Part shown: one piece after another, positions 16,853-25,444 of the stretch
How the letters are laid out: every line of letters starts with the position of its first letter
Position numbering within the stretch: the stretch's first letter is position 1
Assembly: GCA_947589215.1 (NCBI GenBank)
Contig: CANQCL010000007.1
Coordinates: 1-64,000, forward strand
Origin: an uncultured Clostridia bacterium
GTDB taxonomy: Bacteria > Bacillota > Clostridia > Oscillospirales > Ruminococcaceae
Direction: 5' to 3'
DNA: 64,000 bases
Notes under the pieces: model-generated
Database searches by the model: none
Seen by the model: the letters and a program-made list of their open reading frames with translations, nothing else
Told to the model about the DNA's origin: nothing
Made by a program: the position numbers and the translations under genes

Positions 16853-17261
16853 ATAATATCTAATATCTTGCTTCTTGCATCTGATTTCTCGTCTCTTGTA
16901 TCTATGTACTAGCCTGCCGTTTAACAAAGTAAATACATTTTACAAACTTTACAAAGGCAGCACTGAGTGCAGGGGTCTACCCCTGCCAAAGCGCACCCAA
17001 GCTAATTAAAGCCTGAGTGCGCTTTGCAAATAATTTATAAGTGGGATGGGGCAAATTAAAATATTGGAGGTTACCTCTCATCACTCTTAATCTAACTTTT
17101 ATTGCTCTTAGTAAATTCTAACCTATTAGAGGCAAGTGACCAGAGACAAGATGCAAGACCTAATTTTTCACAAAAGTTCTGATAGTAATATCTTGTTTCT
17201 TGCTTCTAAATTTCTTGCTTCTAGCAGTCCAAAGGCAGCAGTGCCACCAGCGGCTCGCTGG
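16853..17261 (-). repeat. Gene-free gap with two copies of a dispersed repeat
   Basis: No gene here. Read on the minus strand, 16966-16855 carries GCTGCCTTTG ... AACGGCAGGCTAGTAC followed by GCAAGA words, and 17261-17185 carries GCTGGTGGCACTGCTGCC then AGAAGCAAGAAATTTAG. The latter is shared word for word with 43600-43640. Between them, AAAGCGCACCCAAGC (16988-17002) pairs imperfectly with GCCTGAGTGCGCTTT (17011-17025). The second copy abuts the amt stop codon. Confidence 0.55.
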
Positions 17262-19022
17262 TTAGTCGTCTTGAAGAGCGTCGTAGCCCTGCTCGCCGGT
17301 ACGAACCTTGATTACGTTTTCAATGTCGTAAATAAATATCTTACCGTCGCCGATGTGACCTGTGTATAGAGCCGACTTAGCAGCGTCTACAACTGTGTTT
17401 ACAGGAACTTTGCATACAACGACCTCTGCTTTTACCTTAGGAAGCAGGTTAGCTTCGACCTCAACTCCACGATAGAATTCTGCCTGTCCCTTCTGCATAC
17501 CGCAGCCGAGTACATTTGTAACGGTAATACCGGTTACATTGATGTTTTCCATAGCGGCGATGAAGTCTTGCAGTTTTTGCTGTTTAAATACAACAACTAT
17601 CTTTGTTATCTTAGGATTGCCGACTGTGTAATCCTCAACTTCTACAGCCTTGTTTACAGGAACTGTAGGAGTAGGAGGAGGGGTAATTTTTTCAACGCTG
17701 TGAGCGTCGTCTGAGGTGTAAGCCGAGATAGCTGAAACTGCCGGAGCGAAGTCAGCGTAAGATGATACAAGACCGTGCTCTGTGGTGTCAAGACCGATGA
17801 TTTCCTCTTGTCTTGTTGCTCTTAGACCTACAATTTTCTTAATAAGTAAGAATACGATTGTCATAGTAACGGCTGTCCAAGCGGCTACTGAAACAAAACC
17901 GGTTAGCTGTTTGCCGAGAAGTGAAAATCCTCCGCCATAGAAAAGACCAACTAAATCATTTCCAGGAACAGAATCTGTTGCGAAAAGACCTACAGCGAGA
18001 GTACCCCATATACCGTTGAACATATGAACGGCAACAGCACCGACAGGGTCGTCAATGTGAAGAACGTAGTCTAAGAACCAAACGCCGAATACAACTAAAA
18101 GTCCTGCTACAAGACCGATTATAATAGCACCGGTGCAGTCGACAACGTCGCAGCCAGCTGTGATACCTACAAGTCCTGCAAGCGATGCGTTAAGACACAT
18201 TGAAACATCAGGCTTGCCGTATTTTATCCAGGTGAAAATCATACAAGCTACAGTTGCAACAGCAGGAGCGACCGTTGTTGTCAGGAAGATAGAGCCTAAC
18301 TGTTCAACGCTTGTTGCGGCAGCACCGTTGAACCCATACCAGCCGAGCCAAAGAATGAACACACCCAAAGCACCGATAGTGAGGTTGTGTCCTGGAATAG
18401 CGTGAACCTTGATCTTACCGTCTTTGCTTTTTGTGAATTTTCCGATACGGGCTCCGAGTATTTTAGCACCAATAAGAGCCGATATTCCGCCTACCATATG
18501 GATAGCGCAAGAACCTGCGAAATCGTGGAAGCCAAGCTGAGCCAGCCAACCGTGACCCCATATCCAGTGAGCCTCAATAGGGTAGATAAGAGCGGAAATC
18601 ACTCCTGAGTAGATACAGTATGAAAGGAACTTAGTTCTTTCAGCCATAGCGCCCGAAACGATAGTTGCGGTCGTAGCGCAGAATACTAAATTGAATACGA
18701 AGTTTGACCAGTCAAAGCTCTCATAAGCTGTAAGAATATCCAATCCAGGCTTACCAATAAAGCCGACTAGATCCTCGCCCAATAAGAGGCTGAAACCGAT
18801 GAAGATGAACATTACCGTACCGATACAGAAGTCCATCAAGTTTTTCATAATAATGTTACCGGCATTCTTTGCTCTTGTGAAGCCCGTTTCGACCATTGCA
18901 AAGCCTGCCTGCATCCAGAATACTAAAGCCGCACCAATCAGAAACCATACTCCGAATATCAGACCGCTGGTTTCGGACATTACCGTTTCCAGAATACTGC
19001 TGCTTTCAGCTAAAGTTACCAT
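17262..19022 (-). CDS. amt: Ammonium channel fused to a PII signalling domain
   Basis: 586 residues from the ATG at 19020-19022 (AAAGGAGAG upstream; an earlier in-frame start at 19079 lies inside the leader terminator). Residues about 1-410 form an 11-helix Amt channel with WFLIGAALVFWMQAGFAMVETG and the twin pore histidines (SCAIHMVGG and VAVHMFNG). A Pro/Thr linker follows, then a PII domain (about 470-586) with T-loop GMQKGQAEFYRG and TGHIGDGKIFIYDIE. The position of the uridylylated Tyr51 of GlnB is Val, so that modification is absent. The domain should gate the channel in response to ATP/ADP/2-oxoglutarate. It lies downstream of the GS III gene behind an attenuator-like leader. Confidence 0.9.
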   Translation of the reverse strand: MVTLAESSSILETVMSETSGLIFGVWFLIGAALVFWMQAGFAMVETGFTRAKNAGNIIMKNLMDFCIGTVMFIFIGFSLLLGEDLVGFIGKPGLDILTAYESFDWSNFVFNLVFCATTATIVSGAMAERTKFLSYCIYSGVISALIYPIEAHWIWGHGWLAQLGFHDFAGSCAIHMVGGISALIGAKILGARIGKFTKSKDGKIKVHAIPGHNLTIGALGVFILWLGWYGFNGAAATSVEQLGSIFLTTTVAPAVATVACMIFTWIKYGKPDVSMCLNASLAGLVGITAGCDVVDCTGAIIIGLVAGLLVVFGVWFLDYVLHIDDPVGAVAVHMFNGIWGTLAVGLFATDSVPGNDLVGLFYGGGFSLLGKQLTGFVSVAAWTAVTMTIVFLLIKKIVGLRATRQEEIIGLDTTEHGLVSSYADFAPAVSAISAYTSDDAHSVEKITPPPTPTVPVNKAVEVEDYTVGNPKITKIVVVFKQQKLQDFIAAMENINVTGITVTNVLGCGMQKGQAEFYRGVEVEANLLPKVKAEVVVCKVPVNTVVDAAKSALYTGHIGDGKIFIYDIENVIKVRTGEQGYDALQDD

Positions 19023-19058
19023 AATAATCTCTCCTTTATTTGTTGGTATAAAATAAAT

Positions 19059-19116
19059 ATAAAAAGGTACAAATTCCATTGGGCAGTAAGCCTTAGGAAA
19101 TTGTACCTCTTTGTAC
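19059..19116 (-). promoter_or_regulatory. amt leader: ANTAR-type hairpin overlapping an intrinsic terminator
   Basis: On the minus strand, GTAC-AAAGAG-GTAC (19116-19103) makes a hairpin with a six-base loop having A at 1 and G at 4. Its 3' half overlaps AGGTACAATTTCC (19108-19096), the 5' arm of a terminator whose 3' arm is GGAATTTGTACC (19077-19066), followed by TTTTT. The two folds exclude each other. ANTAR proteins bind such loops and stabilise the antiterminator. The four-base stem is short, so this is the weakest of the three leaders. Confidence 0.55.
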
Positions 19117-19140
19117 TAAAATTATTTAATTGTACTTTTA

Positions 19141-21222
19141 TTAAACGTAGAAAAGCATTTTACCGTAAGTTGGGTAAGGCCAGTATTTCTCGCCGACTAG
19201 AGTTTCAAGCTGATCGGCAGGAGCTCTAAGCATACCCATTGCGGTAAGAACCTCATCGTGATAGAAGGTTGCCGCTTCTTTCATATCTTCAATGCCGGAA
19301 GCCTTAACTGTAATATCCTCAAGGTTCTGAAGGTTTTTGTATGTTTCCTTTTCTAAATCTGTAAGCTTCTTGACTAAATCAATCTCATAAGCAGGGTCAG
19401 CACCGCATTCTTTAGCAAGTTTAGCAGTCTGGCTTAACTTTCTTACATATGATGAAACAGCAGGCAGGATATCCTTCTTAGCCATATCGATCATAGTTAG
19501 CGCTTCTATGTTCAGAATTTTTACATATTCCTCTAAGAGAATCTCAACTCTTGAGCGAATTTCAGTTTCGGTATAAACGCCGTGTTTCTCAAAAACTTCT
19601 ATGTTCTTAGGGTCAGCAAAGTGGGGGATAGCTTCTGGGGTTGATCTAAGGTTCAAAAGACCTCTCTTTTCAGCTTCCTTAGGCCACTCGTCGCTGTAGC
19701 CGTCGCCGTTGAAGATTATGTTCTGATTTTCCTTGATAGTTTCCTTTATAAGCTCGTGAAGCGTACCCTGAAAATCGTCAACACCTGTAAGCTTTTCAGC
19801 GAACTCGTCTAAAACTTCTGCAACTATCGTGTTAAGTACCGTATTAGGACCTGCGACTGACAGTCTTGAACCCGGCATTCTGAACTCGAATCTGTTACCT
19901 GTGAATGCAAAAGGCGAGGTTCTGTTTCTGTCGGTGTTATCCTTAGGGAATGACGGCAGAACGTCAACGCCTATCTGTAAATCAGCTACGCCGTCGTTAT
20001 CGTAATCTACGTCGTTGCAGATAGCGTCCAGGATAGCTGTCAGCTCATCGCCTAAGAAAATCGAAATTATAGCAGGAGGAGCCTCGTTAGCGCCAAGTCT
20101 GTGGTCGTTTCCTGCTGTTGCAACTGAAAGCCTGAGCAGATCCTGATACTTGTTTACAGCCTTGATAACCGCTGTTAAAAAGAGCAGGAACTGTGCGTTT
20201 TCAGCAGGTGTCTTACCTGGGTCTAAAAGGTTAATGCCTGTATCTGTTGAAAGCGACCAGTTGTTGTGCTTACCGCTTCCGTTAACGCCTGCGAAAGGCT
20301 TTTCGTGGAGAAGGCATTTAAAGCCGTGCTTTTTAGCAGTCTTTCTCATAGCCTCCATAGTAAGCTGGTTGTGGTCTGAAGCTATATTAGTTGTTGAGAA
20401 AATTGGAGCAAGCTCGTGCTGTGCAGGAGCAACTTCGTTGTGCTTTGTCTTTGCTGTGATTCCGAGTTTCCAAAGCTCCTCGTCCAAATCTTTCATATAT
20501 GCCGAAACTCTCATCTTTACAGAACCGAAGTAGTGATCCTCGAGTTCCTGACCTTTAGGAGCAGGAGCGCCGAATAATGTTCTGCCTGTGTAAATGAGGT
20601 CTTTTCTTTTAGCGTAATCTTCTCTCTCTATAAGGAAATATTCCTGTTCAGGTCCGACAGTAGATGAAACTCTGTTAGCCTTTACGCCGAACAAATCAAG
20701 AATTTTAAGAGCTGATTTTGATACGGCGTCCATTGAACGAAGCAAAGGAGTTTTCTTGTCCAGCGCTTCTCCTGTGTATGAACAGAACGCTGTAGGAATA
20801 CAAAGAGAACCGTCTTTGATAAATGCGTATGACGTAGGATCCCACGCTGTATAACCTCTCGCCTCAAATGTTGCTCTCAATCCGCCTGATGGGAATGATG
20901 AAGCGTCAGGTTCGCCTTTGATAAGCTCTTTTCCGCTTAACTCCATAATCACTCCGCCGTCCGGAGTAGGCGAGATAAAGCTGTCGTGCTTTTCAGCAGT
21001 TAAGCCTGTCATCGGCTGGAACCAGTGAGTAAAGTGGGTCGCACCTTTTTCTACCGCCCAGTCTTTCATTGCGTTTGCCACAACATTTGCGACGGACAAG
21101 TCTAACGGTTCAGCGTTGTCAATGGTTTTCTTCAGAGCCTTGAATGTTTCCTTCGGCAGTCTTTGCTTCATAACCTTTAGGTTAAAAACATCTTCGCCGA
21201 AAAGTTCAGGAATGTTGCTCAT
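19141..21222 (-). CDS. glnN: Type III glutamine synthetase (GSIII)
   Basis: 693 residues from the ATG at 21220-21222 (GGAGG 8 bases upstream; an in-frame ATG at 21235 sits on that site). GSIII makes glutamine from glutamate, ammonia and ATP and is far longer than GSI. Visible motifs: [41 protein letters not shown], and the family signature [19 protein letters not shown]. The C-terminal helical region is complete. It is read leftward from its own promoter at 21312-21340 through an attenuator, and the Amt-PII gene follows. A second, GSI-type enzyme is encoded at 27549. Confidence 0.95.
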   Translation of the reverse strand: MSNIPELFGEDVFNLKVMKQRLPKETFKALKKTIDNAEPLDLSVANVVANAMKDWAVEKGATHFTHWFQPMTGLTAEKHDSFISPTPDGGVIMELSGKELIKGEPDASSFPSGGLRATFEARGYTAWDPTSYAFIKDGSLCIPTAFCSYTGEALDKKTPLLRSMDAVSKSALKILDLFGVKANRVSSTVGPEQEYFLIEREDYAKRKDLIYTGRTLFGAPAPKGQELEDHYFGSVKMRVSAYMKDLDEELWKLGITAKTKHNEVAPAQHELAPIFSTTNIASDHNQLTMEAMRKTAKKHGFKCLLHEKPFAGVNGSGKHNNWSLSTDTGINLLDPGKTPAENAQFLLFLTAVIKAVNKYQDLLRLSVATAGNDHRLGANEAPPAIISIFLGDELTAILDAICNDVDYDNDGVADLQIGVDVLPSFPKDNTDRNRTSPFAFTGNRFEFRMPGSRLSVAGPNTVLNTIVAEVLDEFAEKLTGVDDFQGTLHELIKETIKENQNIIFNGDGYSDEWPKEAEKRGLLNLRSTPEAIPHFADPKNIEVFEKHGVYTETEIRSRVEILLEEYVKILNIEALTMIDMAKKDILPAVSSYVRKLSQTAKLAKECGADPAYEIDLVKKLTDLEKETYKNLQNLEDITVKASGIEDMKEAATFYHDEVLTAMGMLRAPADQLETLVGEKYWPYPTYGKMLFYV

Positions 21223-21255
21223 TTGAATTTCCTCCATTTCAATTATAAATTATAA

Positions 21256-21301
21256 ATAAAAAGGCACTGCGGACATCAATTGTCCACAGCGCCTTTGCTG
21301 T
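21256..21301 (-). promoter_or_regulatory. glnN leader: ANTAR-type hairpin overlapping an intrinsic terminator
   Basis: On the minus strand, ACAGC-AAAGGC-GCTGT (21301-21286) forms a 5-bp stem with a six-base loop (A at 1, G at 4). Its loop and 3' arm are also the 5' arm (21296-21281) of a 15-bp terminator stem with 21275-21260, followed by TTTTTATTTATA. The antiterminator therefore precludes the terminator. The hairpin is almost at the predicted 5' end of the transcript. Confidence 0.7.
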
Positions 21302-21311
21302 TTACACTGTT

Positions 21312-21340
21312 AGTATATTCTTTTTATTTTCATTTGTCAA
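21312..21340 (-). promoter_or_regulatory. glnN promoter
   Basis: On the minus strand: TTGACA (21340-21335), 17-base spacer, TATACT (21317-21312); start near 21305. Between here and 21587 the sequence is AT-rich and I see nothing else. Confidence 0.75.
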
Positions 21341-21586
21341 GTGTTTTTTAAGTTTTTCTTGAAATTTGTATATTTATTCAATTGGAAAAGCCACAAATTA
21401 TAAAGTTTTAGTAATTTTTAATAACAAATCATACACAATAAAATTAAATCGTATTATATTAATATAGTATACAAATAAGTTGCAAGTTGAATTAAACAAA
21501 CTTGCAAAATTAAAGAAAATATTAAGTATAATTTCATCTAAAATTTATAAAAATGAATTTTAATCAAAAAAATTCTGCAAAAATGC

Positions 21587-21615
21587 TTGACAAGGAAAGA
21601 GCGATGTGATAGAAT
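21587..21615 (+). promoter_or_regulatory. Promoter of the glutamate synthase operon
   Basis: TTGACA (21587-21592), 17-base spacer, TAGAAT (21610-21615); start near 21622, giving a 150-base leader. Confidence 0.75.
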
Positions 21616-21645
21616 GTGGAATAGAATAAATAAGGTTAATATTTG

Positions 21646-21705
21646 GGACAATGGTGTTCACTAAGCGGCAGGTTATACTGCGGCTGTTTTGTGAATGCTT
21701 TTTTT
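21646..21705 (+). promoter_or_regulatory. glt leader: ANTAR-type hairpin overlapping an intrinsic terminator
   Basis: GGAC-AATGGT-GTTC (21646-21659, one G-T pair) has a six-base loop with A at 1 and G at 4. It overlaps GGTGTTCAC (21653-21661), which pairs with GTGAATGCT (21691-21699, with G-T pairs) ahead of TTTTTTT to form a terminator. The terminator loop includes an extra GCAG-GTTATA-CTGC hairpin (21668-21681). The arrangement is the same as in the glnN leader on the other strand. Confidence 0.6.
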
Positions 21706-21773
21706 GTGCTTGATTTAATCAATTGAATACTGAATAATATTATATATAATTTATAAGTCAGGAGGAAGCTTGT

Positions 21774-22874
21774 ATGCTTAAAGAGGGAGAGATAAGAATT
21801 CCATCGGGCTGTGCGATTTCGGGTATGATTTCGACAAGCGGTAAGAAAATCAACGGCTCTAAAATCGTCCAGTCAATAGCGACTATGCACGACCGTTCAA
21901 ACGGTTTGGGTGGAGGTTTTGCAGGATACGGTATATATCCGCAGTATAAAGACCTTTATGCCTTTCACGTATTTTATGATTCAAACAAATCAAGAGAGGA
22001 ATGCGAAAGATTTTTAGACAGGCATTTTGACATTATCAATTTGTCTAAAATCCCAGTTAAGCCAAATCAGACCATCACGGCTGAACCGCTTATCTGGAGA
22101 TATTTTGTAAATCCGCTTCCGACAAAGCTAACTGACAGTCAGCTTGATGAAAAGGAATTTGTTACAAGAAGCGTTATAAATATAAACTCAAATATAGAGG
22201 GGGCTTATGTTTTCTCCTGCGGAAAGAATATGGGAGTATTCAAAGCAGTAGGCTTTCCAGAGGACGTCGGAGACTATTTCAGATTAGACGAGTATGAGGG
22301 ATATGCTTGGACCGCTCACGGAAGATACCCTACAAACACTCCAGGCTGGTGGGGAGGAGCTCACCCGTTTGCAATGCTTGACTATTCTATAGTACACAAC
22401 GGAGAGATTTCAAGCTACGATGCAAACAGACGTGACATTGAAATGTACGGATACAAGTGCACGCTCCAGACAGACACAGAGGTCATTACATATATAATAG
22501 ATTATCTTTTAAGAAAACAGAAGCTGTCATTAGAGGACGCTGCAAATGTTATAGCCGCACCTTTTTGGTCTACGATAGAGAGTATGCCTAAGAAAGAAAA
22601 GGATAAGCTTAATTATCTCAGAAACGCTTTTCCCGGACTTTTGATTACAGGACCGTTTTCAATAATTCTAGGCTTTGAGGGCGGACTTATGGCGCTTAAT
22701 GACAGGCTGAAACTCAGGTCAATGGTTATAGGCGAAAAGGACGATATGGTTTATATGGCTAGTGAGGAGTGCGCTATAAGAGTTATAGAACCTGAGCTTG
22801 ATAAGATTTGGTCTCCTAAAGGCGGAGAACCTGTTATAGCTACTTTACAGCCAAAGGCGATGGCAAGGCACTAG
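21774..22874 (+). CDS. Glutamate synthase, class II glutaminase subunit (split GltB domain 1)
   Basis: The 366-residue protein corresponds to the N-terminal amidotransferase domain of GltB, encoded alone as in archaeal-type split glutamate synthases. Cys13 after a short propeptide (IPSGCAISGM) should become the N-terminal nucleophile after processing. TAHGRYPTNTPGWWGGAHPF, SIVHNGEISSY and LQTDTEVI are Ntn-amidotransferase glutamine-binding motifs. It releases ammonia from glutamine and passes it to the FMN subunit encoded next. AGGAGGAAGC precedes the ATG. It is the first gene of the operon, behind the attenuator leader. Confidence 0.85.
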   Translation: MLKEGEIRIPSGCAISGMISTSGKKINGSKIVQSIATMHDRSNGLGGGFAGYGIYPQYKDLYAFHVFYDSNKSREECERFLDRHFDIINLSKIPVKPNQTITAEPLIWRYFVNPLPTKLTDSQLDEKEFVTRSVININSNIEGAYVFSCGKNMGVFKAVGFPEDVGDYFRLDEYEGYAWTAHGRYPTNTPGWWGGAHPFAMLDYSIVHNGEISSYDANRRDIEMYGYKCTLQTDTEVITYIIDYLLRKQKLSLEDAANVIAAPFWSTIESMPKKEKDKLNYLRNAFPGLLITGPFSIILGFEGGLMALNDRLKLRSMVIGEKDDMVYMASEECAIRVIEPELDKIWSPKGGEPVIATLQPKAMARH

Positions 22875-22990
22875 ATGCAATAAGCAAGAGGCAAGAGATT
22901 ATAGATTTGAAACTAGATATTAGAAGTTAACATAATTAGAAATAAGAAACTCTAACCTCTTATTTCTAACATCTAATATCTAAACGGAGG
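22875..22990 (+). repeat. Palindromic repeat element inside the glt operon
   Basis: Nested inverted repeats: TAGATATTAGAAGTTA (22914-22929) with TAACATCTAATATCTA (22967-22982), enclosing TTAGAAATAAG (22937-22947) with CTTATTTCTAA (22959-22969). The left part holds GCAAGAGGCAAGAG words shared with the dispersed repeat family. It fills the gap between two operon genes and could act as an mRNA processing or stability hairpin. There is no T run after it. Confidence 0.6.
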
Positions 22991-22995
22991 TTATT

Positions 22996-24501
22996 ATGGC
23001 GATAGATTTTTTATATCCCGAATTTGAAGTTGTGAGGGATAAAGATAAATGCATAGGCTGTCGTGTATGCGAACGGCAATGTGCAAATGAAGTTCATAAA
23101 TATGACGAGGATTTGGACTGTATGGTATCGGATAATGCAAAGTGCGTATGCTGTCACAGATGTGTAGCGCTTTGCCCTACAAGGGCTCTGAAAATCGTCA
23201 AGACTAATCATACGTTCAGAGAAAACGCAAACTGGAAGAGCGAGAACATCTCTGAGATTTACAGACAGGCAGGAACAGGCGGAGTTCTGCTCTCGTCAAT
23301 GGGTAATCCTAAGAACTATCCTATTTACTGGGATAAGATGCTTATAAATGCGTCGCAGGTAACAAACCCGTCAATAGATCCGCTCCGTGAGCCAATGGAG
23401 ACAAGAGTTTTCTTAGGCGCAAAGCCTGAGAAGGTAGAATTTAACTCAAAGGGCGAGATAAAGAACAATCTAACACCGCAGCTGAAGCTTGATATTCCTA
23501 TAATGTTCTCGGCTATGTCTTACGGTTCTATAAGCTACAACGCTCACGAGAGCCTTGCAAGAGCCGCAGAGGAGCTTGGAACTTATTATAACACAGGCGA
23601 GGGCGGACTTCACAAAGATTTCTATAAATACGGTCCGCATACAATTGTTCAGGTTGCGTCGGGACGTTTCGGAGTTCACAAGGATTATTTGAACGCTGGA
23701 GCCGCTATTGAGATAAAAATGGGACAGGGCGCAAAACCGGGTATCGGCGGACACCTTCCGGGAATAAAGGTCGGCGATGATATTTCAAAGACCAGAATGA
23801 TACCAAAAGGTTCAGACGCTATTTCTCCTGCGCCTCACCACGATATTTACTCCATTGAGGATTTAAGACAGCTTGTTTATTCGCTTAAAGAGGCGTCTGA
23901 CTACAAAAAGCCTGTTATTGTTAAGATAGCAGCTGTACATAATGTTGCGGCTATAGCTTCTGGTATTGCGAGGGGCGGAGCTGATATTATCGCTATCGAC
24001 GGCTACAGAGGAGGAACAGGTGCTGCACCGACCCGAATAAGAGACAACGTGGGTATTCCTATTGAGCTTGCGCTGGCGAGCGTTGACCAAAGACTTCGTG
24101 AAGAGGGAATAAGAAACAAGGTTTCCATTGTTGTCGGAGGTTCAATTCGTTCATCGGCTGATATTGTAAAGGCTGTTGCACTTGGTGCAGACGCTGTTTA
24201 TATCGGTACATCTGCACTTTTAGCTCTTGGCTGTCACCTTTGCAGAAGCTGTCAGCAGGGCAGATGCAACTGGGGTATTGCGACCCAGCGAGAGGATTTG
24301 GTAAGGCGTCTTAACCCTGATATCGGTTACAAGAGGCTTGTTAATCTTCTTACCGCTTGGAACCATGAAATCAAAGAGATAATGGGTGGTATGGGTATCA
24401 ATTCTATTGAGTCACTGCGTGGTAACAGGCTTATGCTTAGAGGTATTGGCTTAACCGAAAAGGAGTTACAAATTCTCGGTATAAAACACGCCGGCGAATA
24501 A
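22996..24501 (+). CDS. Glutamate synthase, FMN-binding subunit with N-terminal 2x[4Fe-4S] ferredoxin
   Basis: 501 residues. The N-terminus holds two ferredoxin motifs (CIGCRVCERQC and CVCCHRCVALC). The rest is the TIM-barrel synthase domain with GEGGLHKDFY, GQGAKPGIGGHLPG, DGYRGGTGAAPTRIRD and VVGGSIRSSADIVKA (phosphate/FMN loop), then the cysteines of the 3Fe-4S cluster (CHLCRSCQQGRCNWGIATQ). It binds 2-oxoglutarate and ammonia and makes glutamate using electrons carried by its clusters. The fused ferredoxin suggests electrons come from the Fe-S/FAD partners encoded at 25002 and 25445. Ribosome site CGGAGG. Confidence 0.9.
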   Translation: MAIDFLYPEFEVVRDKDKCIGCRVCERQCANEVHKYDEDLDCMVSDNAKCVCCHRCVALCPTRALKIVKTNHTFRENANWKSENISEIYRQAGTGGVLLSSMGNPKNYPIYWDKMLINASQVTNPSIDPLREPMETRVFLGAKPEKVEFNSKGEIKNNLTPQLKLDIPIMFSAMSYGSISYNAHESLARAAEELGTYYNTGEGGLHKDFYKYGPHTIVQVASGRFGVHKDYLNAGAAIEIKMGQGAKPGIGGHLPGIKVGDDISKTRMIPKGSDAISPAPHHDIYSIEDLRQLVYSLKEASDYKKPVIVKIAAVHNVAAIASGIARGGADIIAIDGYRGGTGAAPTRIRDNVGIPIELALASVDQRLREEGIRNKVSIVVGGSIRSSADIVKAVALGADAVYIGTSALLALGCHLCRSCQQGRCNWGIATQREDLVRRLNPDIGYKRLVNLLTAWNHEIKEIMGGMGINSIESLRGNRLMLRGIGLTEKELQILGIKHAGE

Positions 24502-24990
24502 CGGCGAGCCGCCGTTGGTTCTGCTGCCTTTGGTAAGTTTGAACAAGGTTATAGTTTGAGAAACGGCAGGTTGTACAAAGTGGAAATGTAAAAAACTATG
24601 CTGATGTTAGTTCTGCTGATTTTGATAAGTTTGAACAAGGTTATAGTTTAAGTAACAGCAGGCTATACAAATAGAAATGTTATAAACTGTGCTGGTGTTA
24701 GTTTTGCTGATTTTGGTATGTTTGAGCAAGGTTATAGTTTGATTAACGGTAGGCTGTACAAAGTGGAAATGTAAAAAACTATGCTGATGTTAGTTCTGCT
24801 GATTTTGATAAGTTTGAACAAGGTTATAGTTTAAGTAACAGCAGGCTTTACAAATAGAAATGTTATAAACTGTGCTGGCGTTAGTTCTGCTGATTTTTGT
24901 AAGCTAAGCTGTACGAATGAAAATGAGATAAGTACAATGGATATTAAATTATCCATTATCCATTGTCAATTATCAATTGTAATGTAGCGG
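24502..24990 (+). repeat. Tandem 91/92-bp repeat array between glt genes
   Basis: About 4.4 units start at 24518, 24610, 24701, 24793 and 24884 (each at GTTYTGCTG), so spacing is 92, 91, 92, 91. Units 2 and 4 are nearly identical and units 1 and 3 resemble each other, so a 183-bp pair is itself duplicated. Each unit has GTTTGARCAAGGTTATAGTTT then AACRGYAGG. The array begins right after the preceding stop codon with the GGCGAGCCGCCG motif of the dispersed family. No ORF spans it. From 24930 onward there are short ATTATCCATT / CAATTATCAATTG runs. Confidence 0.85.
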
Positions 24991-25001
24991 AGGGTAGATT
25001 T

Positions 25002-25433
25002 ATGAAGCGAATTTATGTAGATGAAAAATGGTGTTTAGGGTGCCATTTGTGTGAATATAATTGTGCTTTTGCAAATTCGGGGGAAGACGATATGGCAAAG
25101 GCGCTTAAGAATGTAAAAATCAATCCTAGAATACAAATAGAGGAAAAGGACGGAATATCATTTGCGGTTTCCTGCCGCCACTGCGAAGAACCGCTGTGCG
25201 TTAAGGGCTGTATAACCGGAGCTTTGTCGGTAGTTGACGGAGTAATTGAGATCGACAAAGATAAGTGCGTGGGCTGTTATACCTGTGTTCTTTCTTGTCC
25301 ATACGGTGCGATAATGCCGTCCGATGACGGGGTTGTTCAAAAGTGTGAGCTTTGTTTGAAGAATTCTAACGGAAAGCCTGCGTGTGTTGAGGGCTGTCCG
25401 AACAGGGCTATTATTTACGAAGAGAAAGAATAG
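25002..25433 (+). CDS. Ferredoxin-type 4Fe-4S protein (HycB-like), electron-transfer subunit
   Basis: 143 residues from the ATG at 25002 (CGGAGGG 9 bases upstream; the open frame starts at 24963 without a site). Cysteine groups typical of a four-cluster HycB/DmsB-type protein are visible: CLGCHLCEYNC, CRHCEEPLCVKGC, CVGCYTCVLSC and CELCLKNSNGKPACVEGCP. It should pass electrons from the FAD protein encoded 11 bases downstream to the synthase. It belongs to the split glutamate synthase operon. Confidence 0.85.
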   Translation: MKRIYVDEKWCLGCHLCEYNCAFANSGEDDMAKALKNVKINPRIQIEEKDGISFAVSCRHCEEPLCVKGCITGALSVVDGVIEIDKDKCVGCYTCVLSCPYGAIMPSDDGVVQKCELCLKNSNGKPACVEGCPNRAIIYEEKE

Positions 25434-25444
25434 GAGGCGGTAAA

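Noticed and set aside
24502..24905. CRISPR-like array
   Set aside because: Units of 91/92 bp are contiguous with no unique spacers, and no cas genes are near.
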